Source: Furfurilactobacillus curtus
GTDB taxonomy: Bacteria > Bacillota > Bacilli > Lactobacillales > Lactobacillaceae
Length of the DNA stretch: 64,000 nt
Assembly (NCBI RefSeq): GCF_045862785.1
Contig: NZ_BQXO01000002.1
Coordinates: forward strand, 1 to 64,000
Direction: 5' to 3'
The notes under the pieces were generated by a model. It was not told where the DNA came from. It saw only the letters and a list, made by a program, of their open reading frames with translations, and did no database searches. Both the position numbers and the translations under genes were made by a program. Positions within the stretch are counted from its first letter, which is position 1; each line of letters begins with the position of its first letter. Shown here in pieces: positions 1 to 9,549 of this stretch.

Positions 1-29
1 TCCTGAGCCAGGATCAAACTCTCAAATTA
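1..29 (-). rRNA. rrs: 16S ribosomal RNA, 5' end only
   Basis: The reverse complement of bases 3-22 is the universal 16S forward-primer site (AGAGTTTGATCCTGGCTCAG). The mature 5' end should lie about seven bases upstream of it, near base 29. The gene reads leftwards out of the window. Tandem promoters lie upstream at 196-224 and 292-320, as expected for an rRNA operon. Confidence 0.95.
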
Positions 30-195
30 ATGAGTTATTTGAAATAGCTCTTGTTTTTGTTACTTGGTTATAAAGTGAATTGACTTCACAATTTGTATTG
101 CTTTGAACCGAAGTTCAAAGACCCTACACATTTGATTCGTCGAAACGTTGTTCAGTTTTCAAAGATCTACTTTGTTGCCATGTGACAACTTAATT

Positions 196-224
196 AGTGT
201 ATCATGCTATCAACTAGGAGTCAA
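196..224 (-). promoter_or_regulatory. rRNA promoter, proximal (P2)
   Basis: On the minus strand, TTGACT (219-224) is separated by exactly 17 bases from TACACT (196-201). It lies about 165 bases upstream of the 16S 5' end and 96 bases downstream of a second promoter with the same spacing, the usual tandem arrangement of rRNA operons. Confidence 0.65.
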
Positions 225-291
225 GCAATTAAATGAACATTTTTTTGAAATCTGTTTATCAATAACTCGCTCTTCCGTAACAGCAAGTAAT

Positions 292-320
292 ACTATATCA
301 ATCTGTTCTAGTTGGGTCAA
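292..320 (-). promoter_or_regulatory. rRNA promoter, distal (P1)
   Basis: On the minus strand, TTGACC (315-320), a 17-base spacer and TATAGT (292-297) make a near-consensus sigma-A promoter directed at the 16S gene. Confidence 0.7.
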
Positions 321-737
321 GCATTTTATCAAGAAAATATTCAACATCGTTCAAAGATTACCAATATCGAACTCGTCGGTCGAATTCATTTTGGCAAACA
401 TATGCATTGTTCTAGAACAAAACAGCGATATTATTCATATTCATTTACTTTTATACCATTTTAGCTTTATATTATGCAAAAACCATTTTTCATAAGGAAG
501 TAGCGTAAAAATATGAAATTAACTAAAGAATTTGACCTACTAATTCTATCCAAATATACATTCCCCCACATTAGCTACATGTACCCAATAAGAATGATCC
601 AGAGCACGCTGACCAGCTTAACTTAATGGCTAGTGGAGAAATGCCAACGCTGGGTTCATCATTAGCAACACCCATCGCCCCCGCGCTAACAGTCTAAGGG
701 TGTAAAATAACGTAAAACATCAATAAGGAAGTTTAAT

Positions 738-1955
738 GTGAGTAACAATAATTCAGCACTAGCCAAACTGGCACCAGATCAACCTTTATCACCTCAGCAG
801 TCGGAACTGGTTAAAAAAGCTCTGACTTTTTGCATACAACGGTTGCAAACCGGCTCTTTCAAACCGGGCATTTTTACGATTCGTGGTGAGGCGGGAACCG
901 GCAAAAGCGTCGTTCTCAGTCATCTATTTAATACATTACAAGCGGCAGCTCGAACTGACCCACAGAGTCCGTTTTATCAAACAAATAATATTTTTCTCGT
1001 TAATCATCCGGAAATTCTCAAAGTTTATAAGGAACTTGCAGGTCCTTTACCCAATTTGCGAAAGAAGGACTTTGATCGACCGACATCGTTCATCAACCGT
1101 TCGCACAAACAACACACGCGTGCCGACATTATCATCGTTGATGAAGCACATCTTTTGTTGTCACGACCTGACCGCTACAATAATTTCGACCAACAGAATC
1201 AATTATGTGAGCTTTTAAAACTTGCCAAGGTCGTCATTATCGTCTTTGACGCTAACCAGGTTCTAAAAACAAAGAGCTTTTGGAATACACATCGCCTTCG
1301 ACAATTGATCGGATCAATTCCCCACGCCGATTTCGAACTACACGAACAATTTCGTATGCATGCCGACTCATCTGTAGTTGACTGGATTAACGCCTTTACT
1401 AGTCGCCAACTATTGCCTTTGCCACTGCATCAAGGTCAATATGATTTGCAAATTTTTGACGATGCTCAAACAATGTATCAGCAGATTCGCAACAAAAACG
1501 AGCAAATGGGCCTATCTCGTATCGTCGCTACATCTGGGTATCCCTCCAAACTCGATGGTGGGCAGCACTTTGTCACCGCTGGCCATTTTAAACTACCTTG
1601 GGATCAATACAACTACCAAACCACGGCTTGGGCTGAAAAAGCCAGCACAATTAACGAGGTTGGCTCAATTTACACCGTTCAAGGCTTCGACTTAAATTAT
1701 GTCGGGGTGATTATCGGGCCGCCCTTTGATTACAACCCTGTTACCGATCGATTAATCGTGGATCCAAGTCGTGTCACTGACCCCGAAGTCTTCAAACGAC
1801 GCGACGATTTGTCAGATCCAAAAGAGCGCCAGCAAATTAATGAACAACTAACGTTAAACGTTCTAAACGTCTTGATGAAACGCGGCGTGAAAGGCTTATA
1901 TCTGTATGCTAGTCAGCCAGCGTTACACCAACGTTTACGGGAATTAAGCGAATAA
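738..1955 (+). CDS. DUF2075 family P-loop helicase-like ATPase
   Basis: The 405-residue protein has a Walker A motif (GEAGTGKS, about residues 50-57) and a Walker B motif (IIIVDEAH, about 131-138). A later segment (TINEVGSIYTVQGFDL) matches the helicase-like core of the DUF2075 (Schlafen group 3-like) family, where it is shared with UvrD/Rep-type NTPases. The start is GTG, supported by AAGGAAG seven bases upstream. It has no signal peptide or membrane segment, so it should act on nucleic acid in the cytoplasm; its substrate is unknown. It is divergent from the rRNA operon, stands alone and ends at a strong hairpin. Family assignment is good; function is unproven. Confidence 0.85.
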   Translation: MSNNNSALAKLAPDQPLSPQQSELVKKALTFCIQRLQTGSFKPGIFTIRGEAGTGKSVVLSHLFNTLQAAARTDPQSPFYQTNNIFLVNHPEILKVYKELAGPLPNLRKKDFDRPTSFINRSHKQHTRADIIIVDEAHLLLSRPDRYNNFDQQNQLCELLKLAKVVIIVFDANQVLKTKSFWNTHRLRQLIGSIPHADFELHEQFRMHADSSVVDWINAFTSRQLLPLPLHQGQYDLQIFDDAQTMYQQIRNKNEQMGLSRIVATSGYPSKLDGGQHFVTAGHFKLPWDQYNYQTTAWAEKASTINEVGSIYTVQGFDLNYVGVIIGPPFDYNPVTDRLIVDPSRVTDPEVFKRRDDLSDPKERQQINEQLTLNVLNVLMKRGVKGLYLYASQPALHQRLRELSE

Positions 1956-1960
1956 ATTAA

Positions 1961-2000
1961 ACGGCAGCCAATCACTGATTTTACAGTGATTGGCTGCCGT
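1961..2000. terminator. Intrinsic terminator, probably bidirectional
   Basis: A perfect 17-bp stem (1961-1977 with 1984-2000) and six-base loop begin six bases after the stop of the helicase-like gene. T-rich sequence on either side lets it serve this gene and the lipoprotein gene converging from the right. Confidence 0.85.
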
Positions 2001-2045
2001 TTGCTTACTGGGTCAAGCCAGCTATTTCATACTAATACTAAAGTG

Positions 2046-2903
2046 TTATTTTTCCATAAACAGATAAATTTTACTTGTCGAAACGCCAAACGTAAATTTC
2101 ACGCCATTCGAATAGATCGGATGAACCGTTGTATTTCCTTTTTTGGCCGCTTTCGTTTGCTTGCCAAATTCTTTCATCACTTTCTTTGCATCCGCACCAG
2201 TCGTACCAGCCATTAGGGCAAAACTCGTCCCAAATTCTTTTTGGCCTGCTTTGGACTTAAAAGCTTTAGTTGGCACCATCATTGATGCTGCCATAACTTG
2301 ACCATCTTGTACATTCATCCGTGTTTGAACAACTTTTGTGCTGACCACGTCATGCAAGCCATTTTTCGGTGTGGCTACTGGCAATAGCTGGCCCTTGGCC
2401 GCAGTCTTAGCCTGTGCCATCGCAGCTTGAACTTGTGGTTGTAACTGTTGAACAGTAGCCGCCAATTCCGGATTAGGTTGTTGTTTTAACTGTGCGGCAG
2501 CCTTTTGTAAGGTTACGGCTTGCTTTTGCGCAGCTGGGGACATCTTCGAACCGGTCAATGCCTGATTATAAGCCTGTTGCAGGCTTTGATAATTGGTAAG
2601 TGGTTTCACCGCCGCCACTTGGACAGTCTGATGATTACCATTAGCACTCAGCTTAACTTGCTGGCGCTTGGTGGTACTCGGCACCTGAATGACGAAGGTC
2701 CCGTCGTGAACCGTTTGCTTGTGAGGCGTTTGTTGATCAATCTGATAAGTCACGGTCTTGGCGTTCGTGTGGCCTTTTACTGGTGCCACCAGTACATTGG
2801 CGCGATAAGTTTGTTTCGTTGTTGATAGTGAGGCACGGCCACAACCAGCTAATGCCAGCAAACTAACCGCGGCTGTCACAATTAATAATGAATTTCGTCG
2901 CAT
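2046..2903 (-). CDS. Putative lipoprotein, function unknown
   Basis: The protein (285 residues from this start) opens with a lipoprotein signal: MRRN, a hydrophobic stretch and the lipobox LAGC with Cys21. After a short beta-rich stretch comes an Ala/Gln-rich, probably helical region (about residues 90-160) and a mixed C-terminal domain. No family was recognised. The ATG at 2903 is chosen because GAGGAGG lies nine bases upstream and the signal peptide starts there; an upstream in-frame ATG would bury the signal. The start is one base beyond the stop of the ABC exporter gene, so the two are translationally coupled. It is likely a surface accessory of that exporter or a stress lipoprotein; both are guesses. 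Confidence 0.8.
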   Translation of the reverse strand: MRRNSLLIVTAAVSLLALAGCGRASLSTTKQTYRANVLVAPVKGHTNAKTVTYQIDQQTPHKQTVHDGTFVIQVPSTTKRQQVKLSANGNHQTVQVAAVKPLTNYQSLQQAYNQALTGSKMSPAAQKQAVTLQKAAAQLKQQPNPELAATVQQLQPQVQAAMAQAKTAAKGQLLPVATPKNGLHDVVSTKVVQTRMNVQDGQVMAASMMVPTKAFKSKAGQKEFGTSFALMAGTTGADAKKVMKEFGKQTKAAKKGNTTVHPIYSNGVKFTFGVSTSKIYLFMEK

Positions 2904-2904
2904 C

Positions 2905-4812
2905 TTAGTTAGCCTCCTCGTCCATCGAAATGTTGCCAGAAAATTGACTGTTGTAAAGGTCCGCATAAAAACCATTGGCAGCCATTAGCTCATTATGATT
3001 CCCCGTCTCAACGACTGATCCATGATTCATTACGATAATGTTATCTGCGTTTTGAATCGTGGATAATCGGTGAGCAACGACGAAGCTCGTCCGATTGACC
3101 AAAAGCTGCTCCATGGCATGTTGAATCTGTACTTCAGTCCGGGTATCCACCGAACTAGTCGCTTCATCCAAAATTAAAATCTCGGGATTGGCTACAAACG
3201 CTCTAGCAATCGTTAAGAGCTGCCGTTGCCCCTGTGAAATATTGGAAGCCTCTTCATTTAAGATCGTTTGGTAACCATCTGGTAATTTGCGAACAAATTC
3301 ATCCACATGCGCTGCCTGAGCAGCCGCTAAAATTTCGTCATCGGTCGCGTCTTCACGCCCATACTTCAAATTGTCCCAAATCGTGCCAGTAAATAGCCAC
3401 GTATCTTGAAGAACCATCGCAAAGTGCGATCGTAAATCTTCACGGGCAAGATCGCGAGTATCAGTTCCACTTAACCGAATTGACCCGCCGGAAACATCAT
3501 AAAAACGTTCTAACAAATTAATAATCGTTGTTTTACCAGCGCCAGTTGGTCCGACGATTGCTACCTGTTGACCACGCTTAACGGCTAAATTATAGTCGGT
3601 CATCAGCAGTTCATCACCATAACCAAACTTCACATGATCTAACGTGATTAAGTTCGGATCATCCGTTTTCACTGGCTGTCCAGACTTCGTATCCGTCATT
3701 TCTTCTTCATCGATGACGTCAAAGACCCGTTCGGCCGAGGCGATCGTGGACTGAATGGTGTTCAATAAGTTGGCCAGCTGAGAAATTGGCTGAGAGAACT
3801 GTTGGGTATACTGCAAGAAAGCTTGTACATTCCCTAAGGTTACGTTCCCATTGGCGACTTGAATCCCACCGACGATCGCGACAAATACATAACCAATGTT
3901 GTTAATAAACATCATCAATGGCATGATCACACCGGAAATAAATTGTGCCTTCCAAGCCGCGCCATAGTAAACTTCGTTCTGCTTTTCAAAAGTTTCAATG
4001 GCCCGGTCTTCACGATTGAAACTTTTGACGACTTCATGACCAGCGTAATTCTCTTCGACTTCATTATTAATCAGTCCCAGGCTCTTCTGCTGTTGTCCAA
4101 AGAAACGCTGTGATCGAGGAGCTACAAGCCCAACAACGACCAAGCTCAGTGGGATGGTTACTAAAGCAATCAAGGTTAACTGCCAACTGATCGTAAGCAT
4201 CATCCACAAAGTCCCCACAAAAGTGACTAAGCTCGTGATCGCTTGCGTTAAACTTTGCTGTAACGTACTGGCAATATTATCCATATCGTTGACAGCCCGG
4301 CTCATAATATCCCCATTGCTGTGGGTATCATAATACTTAATCGGAACCAGGCGCATTTTACCCTTAAACTCACGCCGCAATTTATACACGGTTCGTTGAG
4401 AAATACGAGTCATAATGTACTGTTGTAAAAAGTTGAAGATTGCCGAAGCTAGATACATGATCAATACAACAACAACAATGTTCAAAACTTTGCCGAAGTT
4501 AATAGGAAAACCACTCATGGGAATACCGGCTTTTTGTTCCGCGGTTCCCTTCATAATGCCCTTGAAGATTTCCGTCGTGGCTTGTCCTAAAATTTTAGGT
4601 GTCCGAATTTGGAAAATAACGGCCGTAATGGCAAAGATTAAAACCAAGACCATCCCTAGCCAGCGATCTGACATGTACCGTAACAAGCGGCCAAAAGTTC
4701 GCCAAAAATGATTCGGTTTTTCAACTAAACCGGGGCCACCATGACCACCGGGACCATGGCCACCCATCGGACGTGAAGTTGGGGTTGAACTTTTCGATTT
4801 ATTTTCACTCAT
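2905..4812 (-). CDS. ABC exporter half-transporter, canonical subunit (LmrD/BmrD-like)
   Basis: This 635-residue protein has an N-terminal six-helix exporter membrane domain and a C-terminal ATPase. Walker A is GPTGAGKTT (about residue 422), the signature is NISQGQRQ (about 528) and Walker B is ILILDEATSSVD (about 545), with the catalytic Glu present. Its partner upstream overlaps it by four bases and has Asp in place of that Glu, which is the pattern of heterodimeric multidrug exporters such as LmrCD and BmrCD. The first 30 residues are unusual: a Ser/Thr-rich start followed by a Gly/His-rich stretch (MGGHGPGGHGGPG). The substrate is not readable from sequence; drug or lipid export is the family norm. 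Confidence 0.88.
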   Translation of the reverse strand: MSENKSKSSTPTSRPMGGHGPGGHGGPGLVEKPNHFWRTFGRLLRYMSDRWLGMVLVLIFAITAVIFQIRTPKILGQATTEIFKGIMKGTAEQKAGIPMSGFPINFGKVLNIVVVVLIMYLASAIFNFLQQYIMTRISQRTVYKLRREFKGKMRLVPIKYYDTHSNGDIMSRAVNDMDNIASTLQQSLTQAITSLVTFVGTLWMMLTISWQLTLIALVTIPLSLVVVGLVAPRSQRFFGQQQKSLGLINNEVEENYAGHEVVKSFNREDRAIETFEKQNEVYYGAAWKAQFISGVIMPLMMFINNIGYVFVAIVGGIQVANGNVTLGNVQAFLQYTQQFSQPISQLANLLNTIQSTIASAERVFDVIDEEEMTDTKSGQPVKTDDPNLITLDHVKFGYGDELLMTDYNLAVKRGQQVAIVGPTGAGKTTIINLLERFYDVSGGSIRLSGTDTRDLAREDLRSHFAMVLQDTWLFTGTIWDNLKYGREDATDDEILAAAQAAHVDEFVRKLPDGYQTILNEEASNISQGQRQLLTIARAFVANPEILILDEATSSVDTRTEVQIQHAMEQLLVNRTSFVVAHRLSTIQNADNIIVMNHGSVVETGNHNELMAANGFYADLYNSQFSGNISMDEEAN

Positions 4813-6545
4813 GATAAGGCCGCCTCCCCTTCACGTAGTTGTGATTTCATAATTTCTTGATAAACGACATTGTTAGCACGTAGTTCATCGTGAGTTCCCT
4901 TACCCACTAATTTGCCGTTATCTAACACCAAAATAAGATCGGCATCAGCCACCGTCGCAATTCGTTGAGCGACAATGACAACTACGCTTTGCTGAATTTG
5001 CTGATCGGCGCGTAATTGCGCTCGTAAGGCAGCGTCCGTTTTAAAGTCTAATGCTGAAAATGAATCATCGAAGACATACACACTAGCTTGTTTAACCAAT
5101 GCCCTAGCAATCGCCAGCCGCTGTTTTTGACCACCAGAAAAATTGTCCCCACCTTGCTCAACATGGGCATCCAAACCGCCCTCTTCTTTAACAAAGTCAG
5201 ATGACTGCGCGATGGCTAAAGCTTGCCACAAATCATCATCTGTCGCATCAGCATTACCAAATTTCAAATTGTCACGAATAGTGCCCGTAAATAAGGTTGC
5301 TTTTTGTGGGACCATCGCAACTTCACCGTGTAATTGATGTAAATTTTGTTGCCGTACATCCACATCATTGACTTTAACAGTCCCCTTTTCCACATCGAAG
5401 AAACGAGGAATTAAGTTAACGAGCGTTGTTTTACCAGAACCCGTGCCGCCAATGATTGCCACAGTTTGACCTGCGTGGACGTTAAAATCAATATCCGTCA
5501 ACGCTGTCTGTTCAGCTTGCTGATAACGAAAATCAACGTGATCAAAGGCCAAAGCTTTTGGCGCTTCAGCTACTTGAGCTGCGGCTTCTTTTGGATCAGT
5601 AATATGACTCTCTAATGAAAGAACTTCCTGAATTCGTGTTGCTGAGGCTGCGGCCCGTGGTAGAAAGGCCATGATCATCGCCAGCATCATAAAGCTCATT
5701 AAGACCTGCATCGCGTAAGTCATAAACGCGATCATGTTCCCAACTTGCATTGTTTGCGAACTAATTAATTGGCCGCCAAACCAGACAATTGCGATGTTCG
5801 TGCCACTCATGATCAAAGTCATCACGGGAAAAGCAAAGGCGACAATCGTATTAACCTTGATCGAATTTTGCGTATAGTCTTGGTTGGCAGCTTCAAAACG
5901 ATCTTGTTCAAATCGATCTTGTCGGAAAGCCCGAATCACGCGGACCCCAGTTAATCCTTCACGAAAGACTAAGTTTAAACGGTCCGTTTTCGTCTGCATC
6001 GCGCGAAAAAGTGGAATTGCCAGACCCATAATTAAGCCAATACAGAGGACTAACACGGGGATAGCGACCACAAAAATCCAAGATAGCTGGGGACTCTTGT
6101 TATAAGCTAAGAAGCTTGCCCCCACCAGCATGATTGGTGCCATAATCATCATCCGTAACGCCATCATCGTGACATTTTGAATTTGCACCACATCGTTGGT
6201 GGTCCGCGTAATTAAAGAAGATGTTTCAACTTGATCAAATTCATCGTTTGAAAAATTCATCACTTTACGATAGATGTCACTTCGTAAATTTTGCCCCAAT
6301 TTTTGTGACGAGCGTGCTGCCAACAGCACATTGACGACCGCCGCTCCAACTGAGAGCAATGAAAAAGCAATCATTTCAAAACCAATCCGCCAAATGTACC
6401 CAATATTCCCTTTGGCGACCCCATTGTTGACGATATCTGACGTCAAACTGGGTAAATTTAGATTGGCGATGACCTGAATGATCATGAAAAAGACCGCCCC
6501 GAGGACTGCCCATGATGAAATTCGGCCTCTTGCAATTTTTAGCAT
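4809..6545 (-). CDS. ABC exporter half-transporter, degenerate-site subunit (LmrC/BmrC-like)
   Basis: This 578-residue protein has an N-terminal membrane domain of about six helices and a C-terminal ATPase with GGTGSGKTT (about residue 367), NFSGGQKQRLAIARAL (about 467) and Walker B VYVFDDSFSALD. Asp replaces the catalytic Glu, so this subunit contributes the non-hydrolytic site of a heterodimeric exporter; the downstream subunit has the canonical Glu. The four-base stop/start overlap and shared operon support a 1:1 complex in the cytoplasmic membrane. The start is preceded by AGGAGGA. A TATAAT -10 lies at 6602-6607. No dedicated regulator gene is adjacent. Confidence 0.88.
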   Translation of the reverse strand: MLKIARGRISSWAVLGAVFFMIIQVIANLNLPSLTSDIVNNGVAKGNIGYIWRIGFEMIAFSLLSVGAAVVNVLLAARSSQKLGQNLRSDIYRKVMNFSNDEFDQVETSSLITRTTNDVVQIQNVTMMALRMMIMAPIMLVGASFLAYNKSPQLSWIFVVAIPVLVLCIGLIMGLAIPLFRAMQTKTDRLNLVFREGLTGVRVIRAFRQDRFEQDRFEAANQDYTQNSIKVNTIVAFAFPVMTLIMSGTNIAIVWFGGQLISSQTMQVGNMIAFMTYAMQVLMSFMMLAMIMAFLPRAAASATRIQEVLSLESHITDPKEAAAQVAEAPKALAFDHVDFRYQQAEQTALTDIDFNVHAGQTVAIIGGTGSGKTTLVNLIPRFFDVEKGTVKVNDVDVRQQNLHQLHGEVAMVPQKATLFTGTIRDNLKFGNADATDDDLWQALAIAQSSDFVKEEGGLDAHVEQGGDNFSGGQKQRLAIARALVKQASVYVFDDSFSALDFKTDAALRAQLRADQQIQQSVVVIVAQRIATVADADLILVLDNGKLVGKGTHDELRANNVVYQEIMKSQLREGEAALS

Positions 6546-6601
6546 TTAGCACGTTCCTCCTGTTTATCTAGCTATGTAACTGTGCATAACGACAGCAAGC
6601 C

Positions 6602-6607
6602 ATTATA
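6602..6607 (-). promoter_or_regulatory. Probable -10 element of the ABC exporter operon
   Basis: A perfect TATAAT on the minus strand lies about 55 bases upstream of the exporter start codon. No good -35 is visible at 16-18 bases, so the promoter may be weak or activator-dependent. Confidence 0.4.
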
Positions 6608-6752
6608 CGCTTTTTGTACCGCTTGTAGTCGACTTAATTGTGGATTTCCAAAATTCATCAAATTAGTGGCTCAATAAATATCAGTGACGCCACAATTTTA
6701 GCAACCAGCGAGCAGTATAGCACCATTTGTTTCTAACGGAAACTGTTTTAAA

Positions 6753-6786
6753 TAAAAAAAACACTTACCACTGTGACAAGTGTTTT
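6753..6786 (-). terminator. Intrinsic terminator of purA-purB
   Basis: On the minus strand, AACACTT pairs with AAGTGTT across an 11-base loop and is followed by a run of eight T. It lies just after the purB stop codon. Confidence 0.85.
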
Positions 6787-6800
6787 CCGGTGATTCTGTT

Positions 6801-8102
6801 CTAATCTGTAGGAATGCCTACTCGACTGAAGATTTCATCAACGTATTGCACGTGGCGCTGCAGGTCAAACGCCGCTTCAACTGCATTCGACTCTAAATGT
6901 TCTTTAATGAACCGATCGTCAGTGACCAACTGCCTAAAGGACTGCCCGGTCGACATTGCCAGATTAGCTAACTGCTGTACGTGATCATAGGCTACTTCAC
7001 GACTTAGACCAGTATCAATCAGGGCAAGCAAAACCTGCTGGCTAAAGACCAGTCCACCGCTCGCGTTAATATTGGCCAGCATTTGCTGCTCATCCACGAC
7101 AAGTTCGTCCATAATCCGATTAAATCGATGCAACATATAATCTAACAGCGCCGTCGCATCCGGTAGAATAATCCGTTCGGCTGATGAATGAGAAATGTCG
7201 CGTTCATGCCACAAAGCCACATCCTCATAGGCAGTCACCATGTACCCACGGATTACACGTGCCAAGCCCGTAATGTTTTCTGACCCGATCGGGTTATGTT
7301 TGTGGGGCATCGCCGAAGACCCCTTTTGACCACTGGCAAACGGTTCAGCCACTTCATGAATCTCTGAACGTTGAAGACCACGAATCTCAGTGGCGTAGGT
7401 TTCCAATCCGGTCGCAATGAGTGCTAAGACACTCAAATAATGAGCATGCAAATCGCGTGGTAGAACTTGGCTGGTGACGGGCTGCGGGCGCAAACCTAAC
7501 TGCCGACAAACATCTGCTTCGATCTGCGGTGGAATATTGGCAAACGTTCCTACCGCACCACTCAACTCACCGACAGCCAATTCATCACTAACCACTTGAA
7601 AGCGATTCAAATCTCGGTTTAGTTCATCCACCCATCGCGCAAGTTTAATGCCTAACGACATCGGTTCAGCCTGAACGCCATGAGTTCGACCCATTAACAT
7701 GGTCTTTTTATAGCGTCTTGCCTGCCGAATCAACGTGTCACGTAATGTTTCTAAATCTGTTTTGATCAAAGTGTTAGCAGCCTTTAGCTGCAAAGCTTGC
7801 GCCGTATCGACCACATCGGTACTCGTCAAGCCATAATGAACCCATTTTCGTTCCGAACCAAGTGATTCTGATAGCATTCGCGTAAAAGCAACGACATCAT
7901 GATGCGTCTCCGCTTCAATTTCGGCCATCCGATCCACATTAATGGTCGCGTGTGCCTTTAAATCATCCACATCAGCCTGAGGAATTTTACCGGCATTGGC
8001 CCATGCTTGGCAAGCAGCGAGTTCAACGGCCAACCACTGATGTAACTTGTTTTCCTGTGACCAAATTTGCTCCATTTCCGAACGAACGTATCGATCAATC
8101 AT
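6801..8102 (-). CDS. purB: Adenylosuccinate lyase
   Basis: The enzyme removes fumarate from adenylosuccinate (IMP-to-AMP branch) and from SAICAR in de novo purine synthesis. The 433-residue length and the fumarase/aspartase superfamily signature SSAMPHKHNPIGSEN (about residues 264-278) identify it, as do TSTDVVDTA and MLMGRTHGVQA. It acts in the cytosol as a homotetramer. Its start overlaps the purA stop by four bases, so purA and purB form one transcript that completes AMP synthesis from IMP. No other de novo purine genes lie nearby, so the local theme is nucleotide interconversion and salvage. Confidence 0.96.
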   Translation of the reverse strand: MIDRYVRSEMEQIWSQENKLHQWLAVELAACQAWANAGKIPQADVDDLKAHATINVDRMAEIEAETHHDVVAFTRMLSESLGSERKWVHYGLTSTDVVDTAQALQLKAANTLIKTDLETLRDTLIRQARRYKKTMLMGRTHGVQAEPMSLGIKLARWVDELNRDLNRFQVVSDELAVGELSGAVGTFANIPPQIEADVCRQLGLRPQPVTSQVLPRDLHAHYLSVLALIATGLETYATEIRGLQRSEIHEVAEPFASGQKGSSAMPHKHNPIGSENITGLARVIRGYMVTAYEDVALWHERDISHSSAERIILPDATALLDYMLHRFNRIMDELVVDEQQMLANINASGGLVFSQQVLLALIDTGLSREVAYDHVQQLANLAMSTGQSFRQLVTDDRFIKEHLESNAVEAAFDLQRHVQYVDEIFSRVGIPTD

Positions 8103-9421
8103 TCAGTCACCGCCGTTTCAACCTTAATGTTCGGCTTTTGCCAAACATCCGTCAAAATCATCGTTTGTTCGCGGTCAGGTCCGACTGACAAAGTCGCCAA
8201 ATCCGTGCCAACTAGTTCAACCACCCGTTGCACGTATCGTTGTGCATTTATTGGCAATGCTGAAAATTCTCGACACTGGGTGATGTCTTCGGTCCAACCT
8301 GGCAACGTTTCGTAAACTGGTTGGCAGCGTAATAAGGCCTGTCGCCCAGCTGGATATCGATCAATCCGCTCACCATCTAGGTCGTAAGCCACACAAATTT
8401 TTAATTCTGGCAAACCAGTCAAAACATCCAAACAGTTCAACGCCAAATAGTCCAAACCTGAAACCCGTCGTGCATGACGTAAGACAACCGTGTCAAGCCA
8501 ACCAATTCGCCGAGGACGCTTAGTCACCGTCCCATACTCATGGCCGACCTCGCGAATTTGATCGCCAATTTCATCATGCAATTCCGTGGGAAATGGACCA
8601 TCCCCCACACGGGATGTATAGGCCTTAGCCGCACCCACCACCGCCATAACTTTGCTTGGTCCAAGACCACTACCAATCGTCACGCCACCAGCGATTGGAT
8701 TCGAAGACGTTACATAAGGGTATGTGCCATGATCAATGTCCAGCATCACACCTTGCGCCCCTTCAAACAAGACGCGTTCGCCTTTAGTCAAGGCTTCATC
8801 GATAACTACTGACGTATCCGTTACATATGGGGCTAAACGCTTTGCGTAACCGACATAGTCTTGATAAATCGTGTCGAAATCCAGTGGTTGTGCACCGTAG
8901 ACCTTCGCCAGCAAGTTGTTTTTAGTAGTTAAATTACGTTGCAATAATGTTTTAAACGTTTCCGGTTCAAGCAGGTCAGCCACACGGATGCCAATCCTTG
9001 ATGCCTTATCCATATAGGCTGGCCCAATTCCTTTATTGGTTGTCCCAATTTTATGGCCTTGTTTACTCATCTCTTCACAGTGATCTTGCAAAATATGATA
9101 AGGAAAAATGAGATGTGCTCGATCAGAAATTCGTAAATTATCAGTTTTAATGCCTCGTCCATGTAAATAATCAATTTCGGCTAACAATGTCTTCGGGTTT
9201 AACACGACCCCATTACCAATTAGGCATAATTTATCAGATTCAAAAATGCCAGATGGCAACAATTGGAGTTGGTATCGATCGCCAGCAAAAGTGATGGTAT
9301 GGCCTGCATTGTCACCACCTTGATACCGAGAAATCATGTCAGCACGTTGACTAACGAAATCTGTAATTTTTCCTTTTCCTTCATCGCCCCATTGACTACC
9401 AACAATCACAACTGCTGTCAT
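8099..9421 (-). CDS. purA: Adenylosuccinate synthetase
   Basis: The enzyme joins aspartate to IMP using GTP, the first committed step to AMP. The N-terminal GTP-binding loop SQWGDEGKGK (residues 8-17) and the motifs NAGHT, NKGIGPAYMDK and VTSSNPIAGG are intact. The length (440) is slightly above the family's usual 425-430. It is the first gene of purA-purB. A promoter (TTGATA-17-TAAAAT) lies at 9461-9489, overlapped by CGAAC-type half-sites that may be purine operators shared with divergent guaC. Confidence 0.96.
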   Translation of the reverse strand: MTAVVIVGSQWGDEGKGKITDFVSQRADMISRYQGGDNAGHTITFAGDRYQLQLLPSGIFESDKLCLIGNGVVLNPKTLLAEIDYLHGRGIKTDNLRISDRAHLIFPYHILQDHCEEMSKQGHKIGTTNKGIGPAYMDKASRIGIRVADLLEPETFKTLLQRNLTTKNNLLAKVYGAQPLDFDTIYQDYVGYAKRLAPYVTDTSVVIDEALTKGERVLFEGAQGVMLDIDHGTYPYVTSSNPIAGGVTIGSGLGPSKVMAVVGAAKAYTSRVGDGPFPTELHDEIGDQIREVGHEYGTVTKRPRRIGWLDTVVLRHARRVSGLDYLALNCLDVLTGLPELKICVAYDLDGERIDRYPAGRQALLRCQPVYETLPGWTEDITQCREFSALPINAQRYVQRVVELVGTDLATLSVGPDREQTMILTDVWQKPNIKVETAVTE

Positions 9422-9445
9422 TTTTTCACCTCAACGTTTTATTTT

Positions 9446-9501
9446 CGAACAACAAGCTTGATTTTAACGTAAATCGTTCAGTTTATCAACAAAAATCGAA
9501 C
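9446..9501. promoter_or_regulatory. Candidate purine-operator half-sites between purA and guaC
   Basis: CGAAC occurs at 9446-9450 and 9497-9501, with its near mirror CGTTC at 9475-9479. They flank or overlap the purA -10 and -35 elements. The PurR box of Firmicutes contains a CGAAC core, and both divergent genes are purine enzymes. The arrangement does not match the best-known paired boxes closely, so this is only a candidate. Confidence 0.3.
9461..9489 (-). promoter_or_regulatory. Promoter of purA-purB
   Basis: On the minus strand, TTGATA (9484-9489), a 17-base spacer and TAAAAT (9461-9466) are directed at purA about 40 bases downstream. Confidence 0.6.
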
Positions 9502-9549
9502 GAACTAATCAGTTTCTTTTTATAACGTTCTTTTATATTGCTGAAACAT

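Larger units (their letters stand above)
30..737. other. rRNA operon leader and upstream region, no protein gene recognised
   Basis: This gap holds the minus-strand pre-16S leader (about 30-190) and two rRNA promoters, annotated separately. From about 330 to 737 I see no convincing gene. A short open frame at 511-624 has no well-spaced ribosome binding site. An AAGGAAG at 725-731 serves the next plus-strand gene. Confidence 0.6.

Noticed and set aside
148..495. A 115-codon plus-strand open frame upstream of the rRNA gene
   Set aside because: It covers the rRNA promoters on the opposite strand, its composition is random, and no ribosome binding site precedes it.
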